From Ficedula albicollis (taxonomy: Eukaryota; Chordata; Aves; Passeriformes; Muscicapidae), in NCBI RefSeq assembly GCF_000247815.1, contig NC_021680.1, positions 3,726,757-3,790,756 of the forward strand: a stretch of DNA of 64,000 nucleotides, read 5' to 3'. The stretch's first letter is position 1. The number at the start of each line of letters is the position of its first letter. Position numbers and translations under genes: made by a program. The notes under the pieces are model-generated. The model had not been told where the DNA came from. It searched no databases and worked only from the letters and a program-made list of their open reading frames with translations. Of the stretch, positions 10,401 to 23,400 are shown piece by piece.

Positions 10401-12752
10401 AGGCTCCCTCCTGGGCTGTGCCACGTGGCACGAGTTTCAGGAATAAGTTTGGACCACACAAAGTGCAAGCCTCACACATGGAGGTGTCCCACAGGTGGCA
10501 GGGGACTGTTCTCTGGCAGTGGGCTGTACCTTTTCCTCACCAGGATCATGGATTTTACCTCCCAAGCAAGAGGAAAGGGGTGGCAGAAGGTAATTCTGAC
10601 AGAGGCTTACCTCCCAAGCAAGAGGAAAGGGGTGGCAGGAGAAGGTAATTCCGACAGAGGTGGGAATTCCAACAGAAAAAGCAGACTGTCACTGACCTCT
10701 TTTTTAACTTCCTCATTTGGGAATCTGAGGTTTGTTCTCCAAGTGATGTCATGACAGAGATGAGATCACTGTCCCTTTTTCTGTTAGGCACAATCTGGGC
10801 TGCAGATGCTGCCTTTACTGAGTATGTGACATTATTCATGTTCTGTTCTCACAGAACAGGCCAGGAAGGGGGTATTTTTTAAGAGCCATGTTTCCATGAG
10901 GACAATGGAAAGGAGTCAAACATGGTCTCTCTGTGAAAAAACACAGTTACTCCCTTGCAAATAAAATCAGCATGGCACTCTGGAACTTGGAGAACAGGAG
11001 ACTCTCCCCAAGGATAGGGAGAGCCACTCACCCACTCCCATTCTCATGCTGCTGTGCCTCTGTTTCCATAAAGTATCCCTAAAAGTCAGATTTGTGCTGC
11101 TGTCCCTTCAGGGGACATTTATGTGGTCAGTCCATGATTATCCAGCTGAGCCCTGTGATTGCACTGCAATGAAATCTCCTCGAGTCCCACTCCTGCACAG
11201 AGCAGTGCACTCCAAACAGGACACCAGGGCTACCTGCCAAAACGATAGAAATAATAGTCCTAACCCTGCAGTTAGCAAGTGTTTAAAACTGAAAAGGTCC
11301 TTTGGTGATCCTCAGGACCTGGACTTCTCATCTGTTGCTGTTGCTGCTCCTCGAGCACCCTGTTCCTGCCGAGGAAGGGAAACTCCAGACATCTTACTGT
11401 GTCCCCTCTTGGGTTTGTGAGGCTCACAGGCAGCACTGCCAGCCCCTGCTGCATTCCTCTGGCAGAGGAACATTTTTACAGAAGAGCCAGGTGCTGAGAG
11501 ATGAGGTTCCCCAGGCAGAGCGCAGCTGGGAGAGGTTTCTGCACCTTGAGCACTGCTTACAGGGCAGCTTGTCTCTCCCAAAGCAGCAGAAGGAGAAGAA
11601 CACTGAATGACAGGTGTTATCTCTCAGTGTCACCAGGATCTGCAGTTTAATGGCCACTGTGAGCCTCAGGCCAGTGAAAGCTGTGCAGAGCACAGGGGTT
11701 TTCATTAAACAGCAGAGGACCTGGAGCAGGAGGCCACGGTTACACGCCTGGCTTTGCTTCTGTGCCCAGCCTGGCTGGGAGGAAAGAACGAACTCAGGTA
11801 AAACAAAGCACAACAAGCTTTAAAGTGGTGCAAAGATCCTGGAGAAGGAGTGGGAGGAGAAATTGCTGCTGCACCAGCAGCACTGAAGTGTCAGTGAAAG
11901 GTTGTTGACAATCCAGCAGCCTGCAAGCCCTGAGAGAGTCCAGTTTGTGTTTGCTGCAGCTTGTGATGGAACGCTGCAAGCTCTGAGCATCTCTGGATTT
12001 TACCCTGCTTGCTCTGGCGTTGTGGGCACACAAAACTCACTCTGGGCACAGGCAGGAGGAGGTGAGTGCTCCTAACCCGGCTTTATGGGCAGGCTGAGAG
12101 CACACAGAAGTGTCAGGGGGTCTTGCTAGAGCTGTCACTTGCCTCCCCACACATCTGCTTGCCATTCCAAAGTTCAGGAGGTGTCTATGAGCAAATCAGG
12201 TTGTCCTTCACACACAGAATCTTATTAAATTAAATGGGAATACACACAAGCCACTGCAGGGAGGGAGAAGAGTGGGAGGGAGCCAGACTTCCCTTCCCAA
12301 GGAGTCAGTGAAAAGAGCATTCTGCAGGAAACTTGGGCCCAAACCCTCCACTAGGAAACACTAAATATTATTTTGAAGACATGAGATTTAAAAAAAAAAA
12401 AATTAAAAAACATTATCATACAGAAGGGATTAAAAACTGGAATAGGGATAGAGATAAACTTCTAAGCTTTTTTCATTTCTTGAAAAACCAAAGAAAAGCA
12501 AGCCCATCCAAAGCTTGAGAGGCCAGCAGACAGAGGGTTGAACATGACTCTTACCGTTGAGGGCTGCAGAAAATCGATGCCCAGGTAAATCAGGCAGGCA
12601 AGCAGTAAAATCCACTGAGCCACAGCAGACACCAGGTGCAGCGTGTTCCTAACCTGTCCTCCCTGCCAGAGCATCCATCCATCCTCCTCTGCTTGCCTCT
12701 GGCTGTGCATCTGCTCTGCAGCTCCCTGCTCTGCATCTGGCTCTCCTTCCAT
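3750..12752 (-). CDS. TNFSF4: TNFSF4 (OX40 ligand), three exons, last exon duplicated
   Basis: This is a type II membrane TNF-family cytokine that binds OX40 (TNFRSF4) and co-stimulates T cells. Exon 1 is 12752-12555, exon 2 is 5520-5478, and exon 3 is 5114-4765, with a second copy at 4099-3750. Splice sites and phases agree: exon 1 ends in phase 0, and exon 2 leaves one base that completes a Gly codon with exon 3. The predicted protein is 196 aa; human OX40L is 183. Residues about 37-60 form the single membrane anchor. The C-terminal half is the TNF homology domain with the family-typical CDGLYLVSLK strand. Five N-glycosylation sequons and cysteines in CDG, TDC and the terminal DC are visible. 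The start is the first in-frame ATG (12752, G at +4); there is no in-frame ATG further upstream. Similarity to mammalian OX40L is recognisable but low elsewhere, as expected of a bird ortholog. Confidence 0.88.
4485..5438. repeat. Tandem duplication unit B (954 bp)
   Basis: This is the partner of unit A, separated from it by 61 bp of single-copy spacer (4424-4484). The copies share the microhomology TTGGGTGAC at one end and GCATCACT at the other. Confidence 0.95.
4765..5114 (-). CDS. TNFSF4: TNFSF4 exon 3, copy B (nearest to exon 2)
   Basis: This exon codes for nearly the whole extracellular TNF homology domain, ending NDC and stop (4765-4767). The acceptor attgcag precedes GCGGGAGCACC. It is the copy closest to exon 2, so by default it is the one spliced. 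Translation is identical to copy A; the only coding difference is a synonymous Asn codon (plus-strand position 5050 against 4035). Confidence 0.88.
5478..5520 (-). CDS. TNFSF4: TNFSF4 exon 2 (43 nt)
   Basis: This microexon is too short for ORF calling. It is flanked by a polypyrimidine tract ending ttttccag and the donor gtgggtg. It encodes TQRDKVLWTHIRYT plus the first base of a Gly codon. Mammalian TNFSF4 also has a very short second exon between the anchor exon and the TNF-domain exon, and the phases fit on both sides. Confidence 0.82.
5826..5955 (+). mobile_element. CR1 LINE 3' tail fragment
   Basis: The sequence around GGTTGGAAAGATATTCTC and the trailing AAGGTCCCTTCCAGCC followed by an ATTCTGT repeat-like end are typical of the 3' end of bird CR1 elements in forward orientation. 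It is heavily 5'-truncated. Confidence 0.6.
6557..7008 (+). mobile_element. Solo LTR, copy 1, inside the minisatellite
   Basis: This is a 452-bp LTR ending CAGCTACA, with a TATA-like CCCTATAAAG (about 6806) and an AATAAA at about 6863, as expected for U3 and R. It is flanked by the 6-bp duplication GGGATG (6551-6557 region and 7009-7014). The first two bases differ from copy 2. No gag, pol or env is adjacent. Confidence 0.85.
8350..8801 (+). mobile_element. Solo LTR, copy 2, inside the minisatellite
   Basis: It starts TGTGGATG and ends CAGCTACA, with GGGATG on both sides (8344-8349 and 8802-8807). It is essentially identical to copy 1 at an offset of 1793 bp and has the same flanking repeat sequence. 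The second copy therefore most likely arose by duplication of the array segment, not by a second insertion. Confidence 0.88.
8844..8984 (+). mobile_element. Partial LTR, copy 3 (3' third only)
   Basis: It begins abruptly at AAGCTATCTTCAG, inside the R region just after the polyadenylation signal, and runs to the CAGCTACA end followed by GGGATGG. It matches the last 141 bp of copies 1 and 2, so an unequal exchange cut the LTR here. Confidence 0.88.
10556..10662. repeat. 52-54 bp direct duplication
   Basis: TACCTCCCAAGCAAGAGG and the following bases occur twice back to back (10556-10607 and 10608-10662), with a few differences. Confidence 0.85.
12555..12752 (-). CDS. TNFSF4: TNFSF4 exon 1: cytoplasmic tail and membrane anchor
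   Basis: It encodes 66 residues from MEGEPDAEQG to FLQPST: an acidic cytoplasmic tail, then a hydrophobic segment around AVAQWILLLACLIYLG. It ends ACG followed by the donor gtaagag (12554 downward) in phase 0, matching the phase-0 start of exon 2 about 7 kb away. Confidence 0.85.
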
Positions 12753-13828
<1,076 letters not shown>

Positions 13829-13848
13829 TATTTTTTTTTTTTTTTTTT

Positions 13849-16800
13849 GGTTTTCTGTGCAAATGTGGGGGCTGATTTATTGCATCCCAGTTCAGTTTTG
13901 ACTAAGGGCCTTTCAAAGGAGAGGTGTTTATGTCCTTCACAGCTTCAGTATCATGTTCTTTCCAATAATAGTGGAGAGCTGGGTGGACAGTGCTTGTCTT
14001 CACTCAGCCTTTTGTCTCTGTTCAGCCTCAGGTGGGGAGTTTACAGGGCTGGCTCTCTCCCTTCCTAGCATCTTGGGATGCTCCTGAATCCCTTTTCTGT
14101 AAAGAAGCAATGAATAGCAAAGGATGTGGGACAGGTGGATGGCATAAGGGACTGGAGAGAAAACATGATCTTCCCTTTTCACTTTTTTTTCTTCTGGTTT
14201 TGAAGCCATGGGATGTTGTGCAAAGCACAGGAGGGAGAAAGCTGAGAACTGTTTGAGAACAACTTCCCCTTTTGCACACTTGGAAACCTGTAGTCCAGAA
14301 AATGCCTCCAGAGGGGTTGTTTCCATGCAGGCTTCTCTCCTTGGGATGCCTTTGGCACTTCTGCTTGGGACACCCAGAGCTGCCAAATATCAGGTGCCTG
14401 AAGCATCTCCTGTGCTTATTTTGGGTGAGAGACTTCACATCACTCTATGGGACAGTCCAGCACTGCTCTTTTCACTGTTCTTTTTTTTCTGCTGTAAATC
14501 ACCAAATCGTGACCAAAGTCAGGTGCTGCCTTCTCCTGGTGAGGATGGAGCCCACTGGGAGTACAATTACCTGCCTGCCTTCTAGGGATGAGCTGTCAGA
14601 GAGTTTCCCTTCCCCAAAATGTGCCTGTCACACGGCACATGTCCTGACATGTAACCTGCATGCAGAGGAAGCAGGAGCAACGTTCTTCCCATCTAGGCAA
14701 GGATATTTCCTGGGAACATAAAGCAAAGGAAGAGGGGAGTGCATCAGCTGGGTAGGAGCTGCTGTGAGGGCAGCCCACGCTGAGTTGAGGGTGGGTTGGG
14801 TCAGGAATACCCTCTGGTGTGTGCTGGAGAACACACCACAGCTCATGGAAGCTTCGTGAAGAAGGGTCAGCTTCTACATCGTCCACTTTTGAGTGCATGG
14901 AAATTCCTGTTCCTTCCCACCTCTGGTCACTCTCCTGTGTGTGTTGGAGCCCCAGCCAGAGGAGAGGCCCCAGGAACAGCCCTCAGCCTCCTTCCTCCAC
15001 CAGAAATACGACTGCAGCCACAGCCAGAGGGCTGGTGCTGCCCCAGAGCAGCTCCCTCGGATGCAGAGTGTGACTTTGGTGTTTTGTGACATTTAGCAGC
15101 CACAGAACGCTGCCTGGGATGGGACCCAGGCTTGGCCAGGCCCTGCAGAGCAGCCAAGAGATGCTTTGAGGTGCTGCAGAGGCTGCTGGGGCTGGAGAGA
15201 TGTGGAGAGGATTGCTGGCTTCTATGGACCTGCAATGTCATGTCTGGGGATTTTGGGGTCCCCAGAAAAGCTGCTCTGAGTGGGCCCAACCTGCTCCCTC
15301 CAGGAAAAGACACTTGGGCTCACTGCTCACTGCTTAGCTTCTGCAAAAATGCCAGGATGCTGAGCTAAGGCATCCCAAACCCTTGGCTGCCTGTAACTCT
15401 CACATTTCACACACTTGCCTTGGAATCAGATGCGAGCTCTTCCCCATTTCCTCTCTCCCTGCATCTGGATTTTGTACTGGTTTTCTTTCTAAACCTCTAA
15501 AAAAAAACCTGTGGGTGAAGCTTGTGCTTAGGCATTTCTGGAATTGCCTCGTCATTTCTGTAGTCCCCCAGAGCAAGTGGCTCTCAGCCTGAGTTAGCAG
15601 CACTGGTGGCACAAAAGCTGCATTTCCAGTGATGTCCTTGGCACTGTATCCAAAACAGGAGAGAGGACAGCCTGTCCACAAGCCCCACAAACACCCTGGC
15701 ACAGACTCTTCCACGGCTTTTGATTGCTTCCATCTTCTCCTCCTGCCCTGCACATGGAAGTTCATGCTACCTGGGGCTTTTCAGGGGTCACACTCACCCA
15801 GCATTTGCCAAAATCCTCTGTGTTTATCAGAATTAGTTTGGTCCCTCTTCCTCAGGGGCCCTAAAGCTGGAGTCTCGTGGGGTTTTGCCTCAACCCTTTG
15901 CAGCCACCAATTCCTTCTAGTGGGCAGGATGGCTTTGGGCATGCTGCTTTCTTTCCAAAGAAATCCCTCTTGGTGACACAGGCAGGAACTTTGTTCCAGC
16001 AAGGACTGAAGGAAACCAGACCCAGCTGGGGGTTAGGTGTGCTGGTTTGGTTGGTTCTGATGACAATCCAGTATCTCCTACATCAGTCTGCTGTTTCTGG
16101 GCTTTCCCAGACTGGGGAGATGAGTGATTTAAAACTTTGGCAAAATCCTGCAGTGTCGTGGTTGTACCAGGACTCGGCTGGCAGTGCCCAAATCCCTGGG
16201 AAGGGGCACAGAGCAGAGCCCCTGGCCCATGGGGAGCACTCTGTGGGTGACAGTGACGGAGCAGAAGCTTTTAACCCAGACCAGGCAGCCCTCCCTGGCA
16301 CCCACCTTCATCTAACCCCCATTTCTCAGGGAAAGTGCTCCCATCCCCTCAAAAAGGAGGAACTGGGGAGCTGGAGAGGAGAATTTAACTTCTCAGAAGA
16401 ACAGTGGGAGAACCAATTAAACTGTTTGCAAACAGTTAGGAGGAAAAAGGAAGCAAGTAGCAAGCAGTGTGGACTTCCACGAACAAAACCAGATGCTGCG
16501 TGTGGGGCAAGGAAAACTCTTGGGCAGAGGGAATGCACTGCATCTTCAGCCTTGTTTCTCTTTTTCAGAACACCTGTGAAGCTTGGTCTGTGTGAAAGTG
16601 CTGCTCAGCAGGTGGGGAGGTCACTGAGGGGTTTTTTGGTTTTTTTTTTACAGCATGGAAGGATGCACCTTGACCCTGCTGGACCTGCCCTTCTGCCGTG
16701 TGCCCTTTTCCTTGGGGATCCTCTGGCAGGCCGCACCTTGACCCTGCTGGACCTGCCCTTCTGCAGTGTGCCCTTTTCCCTGGGGATCCTCTGGCAGGAT

Positions 16801-17869
16801 AAGCAGGAAGGGGGACATGCTCACAGGTGAGATCTGGCCTCCCTGCTGGTGGCTTTTATCTGTAATTTAAATTATTCTATAATTTCAAGGTTTGGCCTGC
16901 ACTTGAAATTAATTAGCAGGAGAGCAGTGCTCTCATTGCTGCAGTGAAGAATTGCAATTTACACTCAGTAAATTGAGTGTGGGTGCCTGTCTTCCAGCAA
17001 AGCTGTCCCTGCCTCAGGAATAACTGCTGGCATGGTTTGATTTACTGAAACAGTAGAAAAGAGCAAAAGAAGCCTTTGAGGGGGAGAAAAGCAAAGTGTT
17101 AAAAAGGCAAGATTTCTGTGTGCCCCAGAAACTGCTGTTTAATGTCTCTGTCCACTCCAGAAAGAAAGTATTTTATAGTCAAGACAGATTTATTTGACAA
17201 AGTCAAGGACTTCTGCCTAAAAGGTTTCTGGAGTCCTGCTCCAGTGTCTCTGAACTGCATTAACTGTTTGTCTCCCTTGATCATCAGAGCAAAAGAAACC
17301 AAAGTCTTTCACAACAGCACAATAAGAATCTGCTGATTTCTGGCTGGTGTTAGTTGTTCAGTTGGCCCTAAACTGGAAAAATATTACATGTTCTTCCTTT
17401 GCTAAAACAGATTATGAATCCGAGCTGAAAGGTTGTTCTTGGAAGTGGTTAGTGGATAGGCCCCTCTAAAAATTCAGGAGATGGACTAAATTATCCTTGT
17501 GGATTCCTTTCAGCTCATGATAATTTATGATTCTGTGATTAATTTCACTTCCAAGTAGCTTTTCCATGCTCCTCATGTACAGACACATTTTGGCTGATAT
17601 GTGTGTGTGTCTTGGATTTTTGGCAGCAAAGGCACTGAGCCAATAAGGAAGAATTAGTGTTAGTCAGGCTAGTCTTGGCAGTGTAAATTCCAGACAGAAA
17701 TAGTGAAAATGCTGTGAAATCACACAATAAAGTATTGACATTCAGGCAGAGCTGGGATTCTGTGGAGATATCCCCAAAGACTTGACCCCTGGCAGTGCTG
17801 GCAGCTGGTCTGGTGCCTGGCAGGGTGGGATCTGTGAGTGGACACCAGGAAGCGACTGGTGCTTGGTGG

Positions 17870-17870
<1 letters not shown>
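13849..17870. other. Intergenic DNA, no gene seen
   Basis: No exon with splice sites and family similarity was found. The only structure noted is the 67-bp direct duplication at 16665-16798 and a weak CR1-like tail near 17430-17545. Confidence 0.45.
16665..16798. repeat. 67-bp direct duplication
   Basis: GCACCTTGACCCTGCTGGAC and the following bases are repeated in tandem (16665-16731 and 16732-16798) with three or four substitutions. Confidence 0.88.
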
Positions 17871-17872
<2 letters not shown>

Positions 17873-17933
<61 letters not shown>

Positions 17934-18200
17934 TTAATTGTCCAGTTCCAGCTCCAGGTTTTGCAGTCCCATCCTCCCAGATTCTCTCCTCAATTGCTGT
18001 TTGCACTTTTTGGGGCTGAAGCTGCAGCGGTGTCCTTGGGCTGGAAAAGGATTGTTTTGTGTGACTGAGCTGTGAGGAGAACTTGTTACACTTTATATGG
18101 AGTTCAGAGTCACACCCCAATGCAGTGCAGAGTCTGGAAAAGATGCAAGCTGAAGCTTAGGGCATCATAAGCATTCACTGTGGCACCTCTGAAATGTCAA
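17873..18200 (-). mobile_element. LTR-family fragment ending in a long poly-A
   Basis: On the minus strand about 200 bp match 45862-46128, including the GGGGTGTGACTC and CCCAAGGACACCGCTGCAGC blocks. The match stops after GGACAATTAAC and continues as about 58 A (T on the plus strand, 17874-17932). The related copy on the plus strand carries on into a TATA box instead. The poly-A may be a retrotransposition tail or a homopolymer artefact replacing the rest of the LTR. Confidence 0.65.
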
Positions 18201-19772
18201 GGTGGACTTAGTCACACACATCTTCCCTCCTTTGTCTTATATCTGCTCCAGCCAGAAATCCCACCAGAACACACAGTGGTACTGTAAGATAACAGGAGAA
18301 AAAACCAAATACATCTTTTGACATATTTCTGGTACAGAGAATAAACAATCAATGACAAGAAAAGAAAGAATTCTCGAGCTGGCATTCAGAAATGGGGCTC
18401 TTGCAGAGGTATCTGGGCAGCCCACCTCCATTCCCACTCATTCCTGTGGTGTTAGAAACCCCCGAGTGGGACATGAAGATCCTGATGCCCCAGATACAGC
18501 TCAGCCCTGGGTTAAGGAAGTGGTTTCTCTTCCTATCTGGCCCTGCCATCATTGGCCTGAATCTTCCCCCTAATCACCCCTGTGGGAGTTTTTTGGCCAG
18601 CAGATGGTCCCAAAGTCATCCCTTCTGAAAATGGGGTTTTATTGCAGCTCTTGAGTCTTCCTGTGTGTTTCTAACCTGTTCACTTCTTTTAAACTTGAGA
18701 GGCATTACAAGCAGATTCGGGGGAAAGATGTGCAGGCTTTTATTAGCCTTTTTAATTCCCTTCAATAGCTGAAGCATGGGCAGTTGGGTGGTGGGCAGGT
18801 AGAGACTGCAGTAGGAAGAAAGGGAGTTAGGAGATGGTGGCCTTTCTAGGACAGAGACAGGCTGGAGACTGCAACAGCTCTGTCTGCAAATCCCAGCCTC
18901 TCTTTTGGGGTGACTTGTGCTTTTTAATCAGTGGTGGTGGCCCTGCATTCACTTCAAACTGTTGCATTACAGAGGTGGAGAAGGGTTGGATGTTATTCCT
19001 GCCCCAGCCGAGGCCAGCAAGAAAGATCCATTTCCTAGTGGAGTGCCATTTCCTGCTTAAGACACTTCACCCCTTTGCCAGTGTGTTACTGGGATGATAT
19101 TTTAGCATCCTTTGCTGATCAGGATGCATGCAATGCCACTTCAGCTGCCTCACCATCACCTTCATCAGCAAAAGTGAATCCACTCTCTGTGGAACTTCAG
19201 AGACCAAATCAGGATCTGGAGTCAATAAAAACACACTGATTAGAGTGGTGCCTTATGAACACTGTGATCTCTTTCCTTTTCTGTTTTCTCAACATTGTTT
19301 TCTCAGTTCAAGCAGCTGTCTGGTTAAGCTTCTGGCTAAATTGTTTCCTTCTCAAATACATGTTAAAGAGCTCTTTAACTTTCCATCCACAGTCATTTAG
19401 CTATTGTTCTTTCCACCTGGTCAGTCTGGCTCATAATTTCCCCTAACTTGTACTAGGTCTTTTGCAATATCTAGTAGCTGTGTTATTGGCTGGGGCTGCC
19501 CTCCTTTTGCTCACACTGACTACAGGCACATCATGGTCACTAATCCTTAAACCCTGACCACTTCTTCAGCAATTAAAAAACTTCAGCACTGGAAACCCAC
19601 AACTATTGCCTCCAGTATAACAGTTCCACTATAACTGTTTCAATATTAGCAAATGTCCATCTGAAACTATTGTAAACTCCTTGGTCTCACACAAGTCCTG
19701 ATGGAGATTTTCCCAGCAGCTGCACTGTTCCCTTGTCTGGACCCTGCAGGGAGGAGGTTGCTGGGACCTGGT
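18201..19772. other. Intergenic DNA, no gene seen
   Basis: I see neither recognisable exons nor named repeats in this stretch. Confidence 0.4.
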
Positions 19773-20250
19773 GCCAATCTCTGTTTTAACACAGCACACA
19801 GGGAAAAAAAAAAAAAAAAAGGGCTCAGTTTTCCCTTTTTAATCCTTTTATTTGCAAAACACCGAATTATCTAGGTGCAGCTTCAATGAATGATTGAAAA
19901 GTTTGCATCACAACAGGGTTTTTGTAGGCTTACATTTTAACTTTTCTTAACTAAGTAAGTCTTCATCAGGTCTCCATGACCCTCTGACACAATTTAAGGT
20001 TCCCCCTGCTGGGCCAATCTCTTTTTTAACACAGCACACAGGGAAAAAAAAAAAAAAAAAAGGGCTCAGTTTTCCCTTTTTAATCCTTTTATTTGCAAAA
20101 CACCGAATTATCTAGGTGCAGCTTCAATGAATGATTGAAAAGTTTGCATCACAACAGGGTTTTTGTAGGCTTACATTTTAACTTTTCTTAACTAAGTAAG
20201 TCTTCATCAGGTCTCCATGACCCTCTGACACAATTTAAGGTTCCCCCTGC
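19773..20250 (-). repeat. 240-bp tandem duplication, probably LTR-derived
   Basis: Two copies (19773-20012 and 20013-20250) share GCCAATCTCT, a run of 16-18 A, GGGCTCAGTTTTCCC and the remainder. The copies differ mainly in A-run length and their first bases. On the minus strand the unit and its extension to about 20400 carry CCAAT motifs, a TTATACCAATCAG block and AATAAA-like sequence. This suggests a reverse-oriented LTR whose 3' part has been duplicated. Confidence 0.7.
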
Positions 20251-20404
20251 TTCGTGACTGATTGGTATAAAGTCCAGGTGTTAGCCATTGTTCTATTGGT
20301 TTCAATCTGTTCTTACAACAGCTCACTTTATCTCCTTCTACAAACAAAACTGAAACAAGCTCATAATGGCAAACATTATTAGCCCTCTACTAGCTCTAGC
20401 TTAA

Positions 20405-20635
20405 GTCTCAAGCTGCATCAAGGGAAAGTTAGGTTGGATGTCAGGAAAAGGTTTTTCACTGAAAGACTGATCAAGTACTGGAATGCTTTGCCTGGGGAGG
20501 TGGTGGAGCCACCATCCCTGGATGTGTTTAAGAGAAGACTGGATGTGGCACTCGTGGTCTAGTTGAGGTGTTAGGGTGTGGGCTGGACTCGACGGTCTTG
20601 GTCTCTTCCAACCTGGGCATTCTGCGAATTGAGCA
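20405..20635 (+). mobile_element. CR1 LINE 3' end
   Basis: GTTAGGTTGGATGTCAGGAA, the downstream TGGGGAGGTGGTGGAGCCAC, and the GGCTGGACTCGACGGTCTTG and TCTTCCAACCTGG blocks are the hallmark 3' end of bird CR1. It is forward-oriented, 5'-truncated and moderately diverged. Confidence 0.88.
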
Positions 20636-23004
20636 TCTAATAATCATTAACCTATTGTTTGTTTATCTAATTTACACCCTGATCAATATGAATTGCTTCA
20701 GCCTCTCCCTCTCCACCTCTCCCTCTCCCCTGTTTGCAGTCCAGTCTGCCTTTGTTCTCTTCTCCATCTGCCACTTTCACTAGTCCTCAGGTGAAAAACA
20801 GCCCAGCAGGGTTTCTCCCCGTGGCACACAGAATATCTGGGATTCTGGGGCTCCTGTGCCTGCATCCCCTGGGGGACACTTCTCTGCAGGCAGGCAGCCA
20901 GGTAGGAGTTCACACCAATGGAAACGCACAATCCTCACCCAAGCAACACCAGTGCCACATCCTCTTCCCCTCCCTGGCTTATCAGGATGAAAGCCCAGTG
21001 CACATCAAACAGAGACCCTCAGCAGGGAAACAGCTAAGGAAAGCAGATAGAACATGCTATAGCCACCAGGCACAGGGCACTGAGCAGCCCCTTTTGCCCC
21101 CCTTTCTCTCTGTTTCCCCCCGCTGGTCCCTCCCACCTTGATTCATCCCTTTCCCCAGCTATCCCACAAGTCCTGCACGGGCTCAGAAAGCTCTTCCCAG
21201 CTTCCTGCAATGAGCTCCATGTGCCTGTGGCTGATCCCCCTCCTTGCTTGGCAGCTGGGAAGGGTTTCCCAGCTCCCCACCGAGGCAGATGCACTAATCC
21301 GTGCACAGTCGTCTCCCCATCTCACCAGAGCTCACAATGTGAAACAGATTCTTGGAGCATCTGATGCTTTTCATTTTCCTTCAGCTAGGTCCTTTGCACA
21401 GACTCCCACACTGACATCAAACAGCTCATAAATATTTTCCTTGCATGACTCCAAAAATCAGTGAGTTGTAACTCAGGAATTTGATGGCATCTCCTTCTTG
21501 ATAATTTATCTCTTCCTCATCTCCTGTTTAGAGATTCCTTGCTTTTTCAGTGCCTGCAGCTTCACAGAAAAAAAAAAATTAGAAAAATTAGAAAAACTAA
21601 TTTTTCAGTTGCATCTTCAGTGCAGACACAACAGAGTGTTCAGATCTGAGAAAAGCAGTTCATTCTCCCAAGACAACTTCTCCTTGCCAATGCTTTCAAC
21701 CCCCTTCAAGGCTGGGCATGGGAGAAAGAGCCCCAGATTCCCTTGTTTTTCACAGCATGTCCTCTGGATTAATTTTCCTGACACTCACCACCCAAGCTGT
21801 GTCCAGCCTTGTGCCATCTCTCCCATGCATCAGCTGGAGAGCTGCCAGCTGCATCCTTCACCCTGGCCAGAGAAAGACAGAGGAAGAGAAATCCCAAAAA
21901 TCCTCTAGGACTGCAGCACGGGTAGCAGGCTGGCATGACAAGAAATCCCAAAAATCCTCTAGGACTGCAGCATGGGTAGCAGGCTGGCATGACATCGCCA
22001 GGAAAATTAATCCACAAACACCAGAGGTTTATGTCCAAAAAGGAGACAGAGGAGTGCTTTTTGTTTTATTGAAATAAAGGGAGAGGCCATGAGGCATTCC
22101 CCTGGGATCTCTCAGATTTATTTTTGGAGGACACAGCCTCCTTTTTATCCCAATTTCCCATCCACATTTTCCTCTCTCTTTCCCCTTGGACTGAGATGCT
22201 TGAGAGGCACAGACTGCCCAGGACACCTGGTACCTGAGATTCCCCTCTAATGTATAACCCTCTAATGTACAACCCTCCCTTTAAACCAGAACACCTGATA
22301 CCTGAGATTCCCCTCTAATGTACAACCCTCCCTTTAAATTTTAATTCTTACAGAATTCATGGTTTTTCCCCATTGCTTCTTTCATCTTTCAATATCCAAT
22401 TCCCTTTATCAGCAAACCTACATTTTGTAGAGGCAAATATCTTTTTTTCCCTTCATCAATCAGTGGAATCCTTCCTATTGTTGATTTTTTTTTTTTTATC
22501 TCAGTGCTGGTTTTATCTAGCAGACCTAGAGCTCGTTTGTAAAGACAAATCCATCATTCCTGTCAGCAGGGATGCAAGCAGGAGTCAGCCCTGCCTGGGG
22601 GTGCCCTCTTGCCCTGCTCCCCCTCCTCTGTGGGGCTGGAGAAGCCCCTGGCTGTGCCCAGAGCACCAGCACAGGATGTCTCAGGCTGCCATCCCCCCAT
22701 GACTCAACTAGGTCACCGAGGCAGGGAGGCAGCCGGGGTGTGAGCGGGGCTTTCTGTGCTCTGAATGCCACGGGCTCCCGCCGAGCTGTGACCTTTTCCA
22801 GCCCGGGGTTTGGAGGTGGGAAAGCTGCAGGTCGCTCTTGCACGCAGCCCTGGCACTGCGAGTCCCGCTGGGAGCGAGCTCATGGGCTCTGGGGTAGAGG
22901 GGAAGGAGACTGCTGCCTCCTGTGACAGCACCGGGAGCCCTGCCCCACTCAGCCAGTGCTTTGTCCCAGTCTCCTCTGCCTTCACTCAGAGCCAGGATTG
23001 ACAA
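20636..23004. other. Intergenic DNA with small duplications
   Basis: No gene is recognised. A 54-bp direct duplication (21887-21993) and a duplicated block around 22230-22340 (TACCTGAGATTCCCCTCTAA twice) are present. The GC-rich 22570-22990 part gives several overlapping short ORFs but no family match. Confidence 0.45.
21887..21993. repeat. 54-bp direct duplication
   Basis: AGAAATCCCAAAAATCCTCT and the following bases through GGCTGGCATGACA occur twice in tandem with one substitution in the body. Confidence 0.9.
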
Positions 23005-23400
23005 ACAGGCGATGGAAATGGGATTTTCTTGTGTTCGGGCTTGGTTGTTTATTAAATCTCGTCAGAAAGTGCAGAGTGTCTGACAGCACTTCTAGCTAGG
23101 AAAAATGGAGAAAGATCCAGCTGCTACAAGGTCTCTTCAAGCTGAACAGTCCAATAGAGAATTAACACCTATGTTATTTATCCTTTTAACCCAATATCTA
23201 AATTCCCATGACCCTCAGTGTGACACTGACCGACCAACCAGAAACTGCTACCTGAAACCGTGAAGAAGGAGGAAGATGAACACCAAAAAAGACACCACCC
23301 AAAATCCTCCATCTTGTCCCAAACCTGTTACTATACCATAAAAACCTCAAATTCCAAACCCTTCACCATGTGAAATCACACACTTCTGTTTCACCACACA
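23005..23400 (-). mobile_element. Probable solo LTR, reverse orientation
   Basis: On the minus strand there is an AATAAA-containing end (near 23051, complement of TTTATTAAA), a TAAATAA-type promoter block and an A/T-rich U3 typical of bird LTRs. Exact ends and a target-site duplication were not resolved. Confidence 0.45.

Larger units (their letters stand above)
5521..12554 (-). other. TNFSF4: TNFSF4 intron 1
   Basis: This intron is about 7 kb. It carries a two-copy A/T-rich direct repeat (about 5700-5830), a CR1 tail, a 22-bp minisatellite with embedded LTR copies (6337-9735), and a 52-bp direct duplication (10556-10662). Apart from those, 9740-12554 shows nothing I recognise. Confidence 0.75.
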
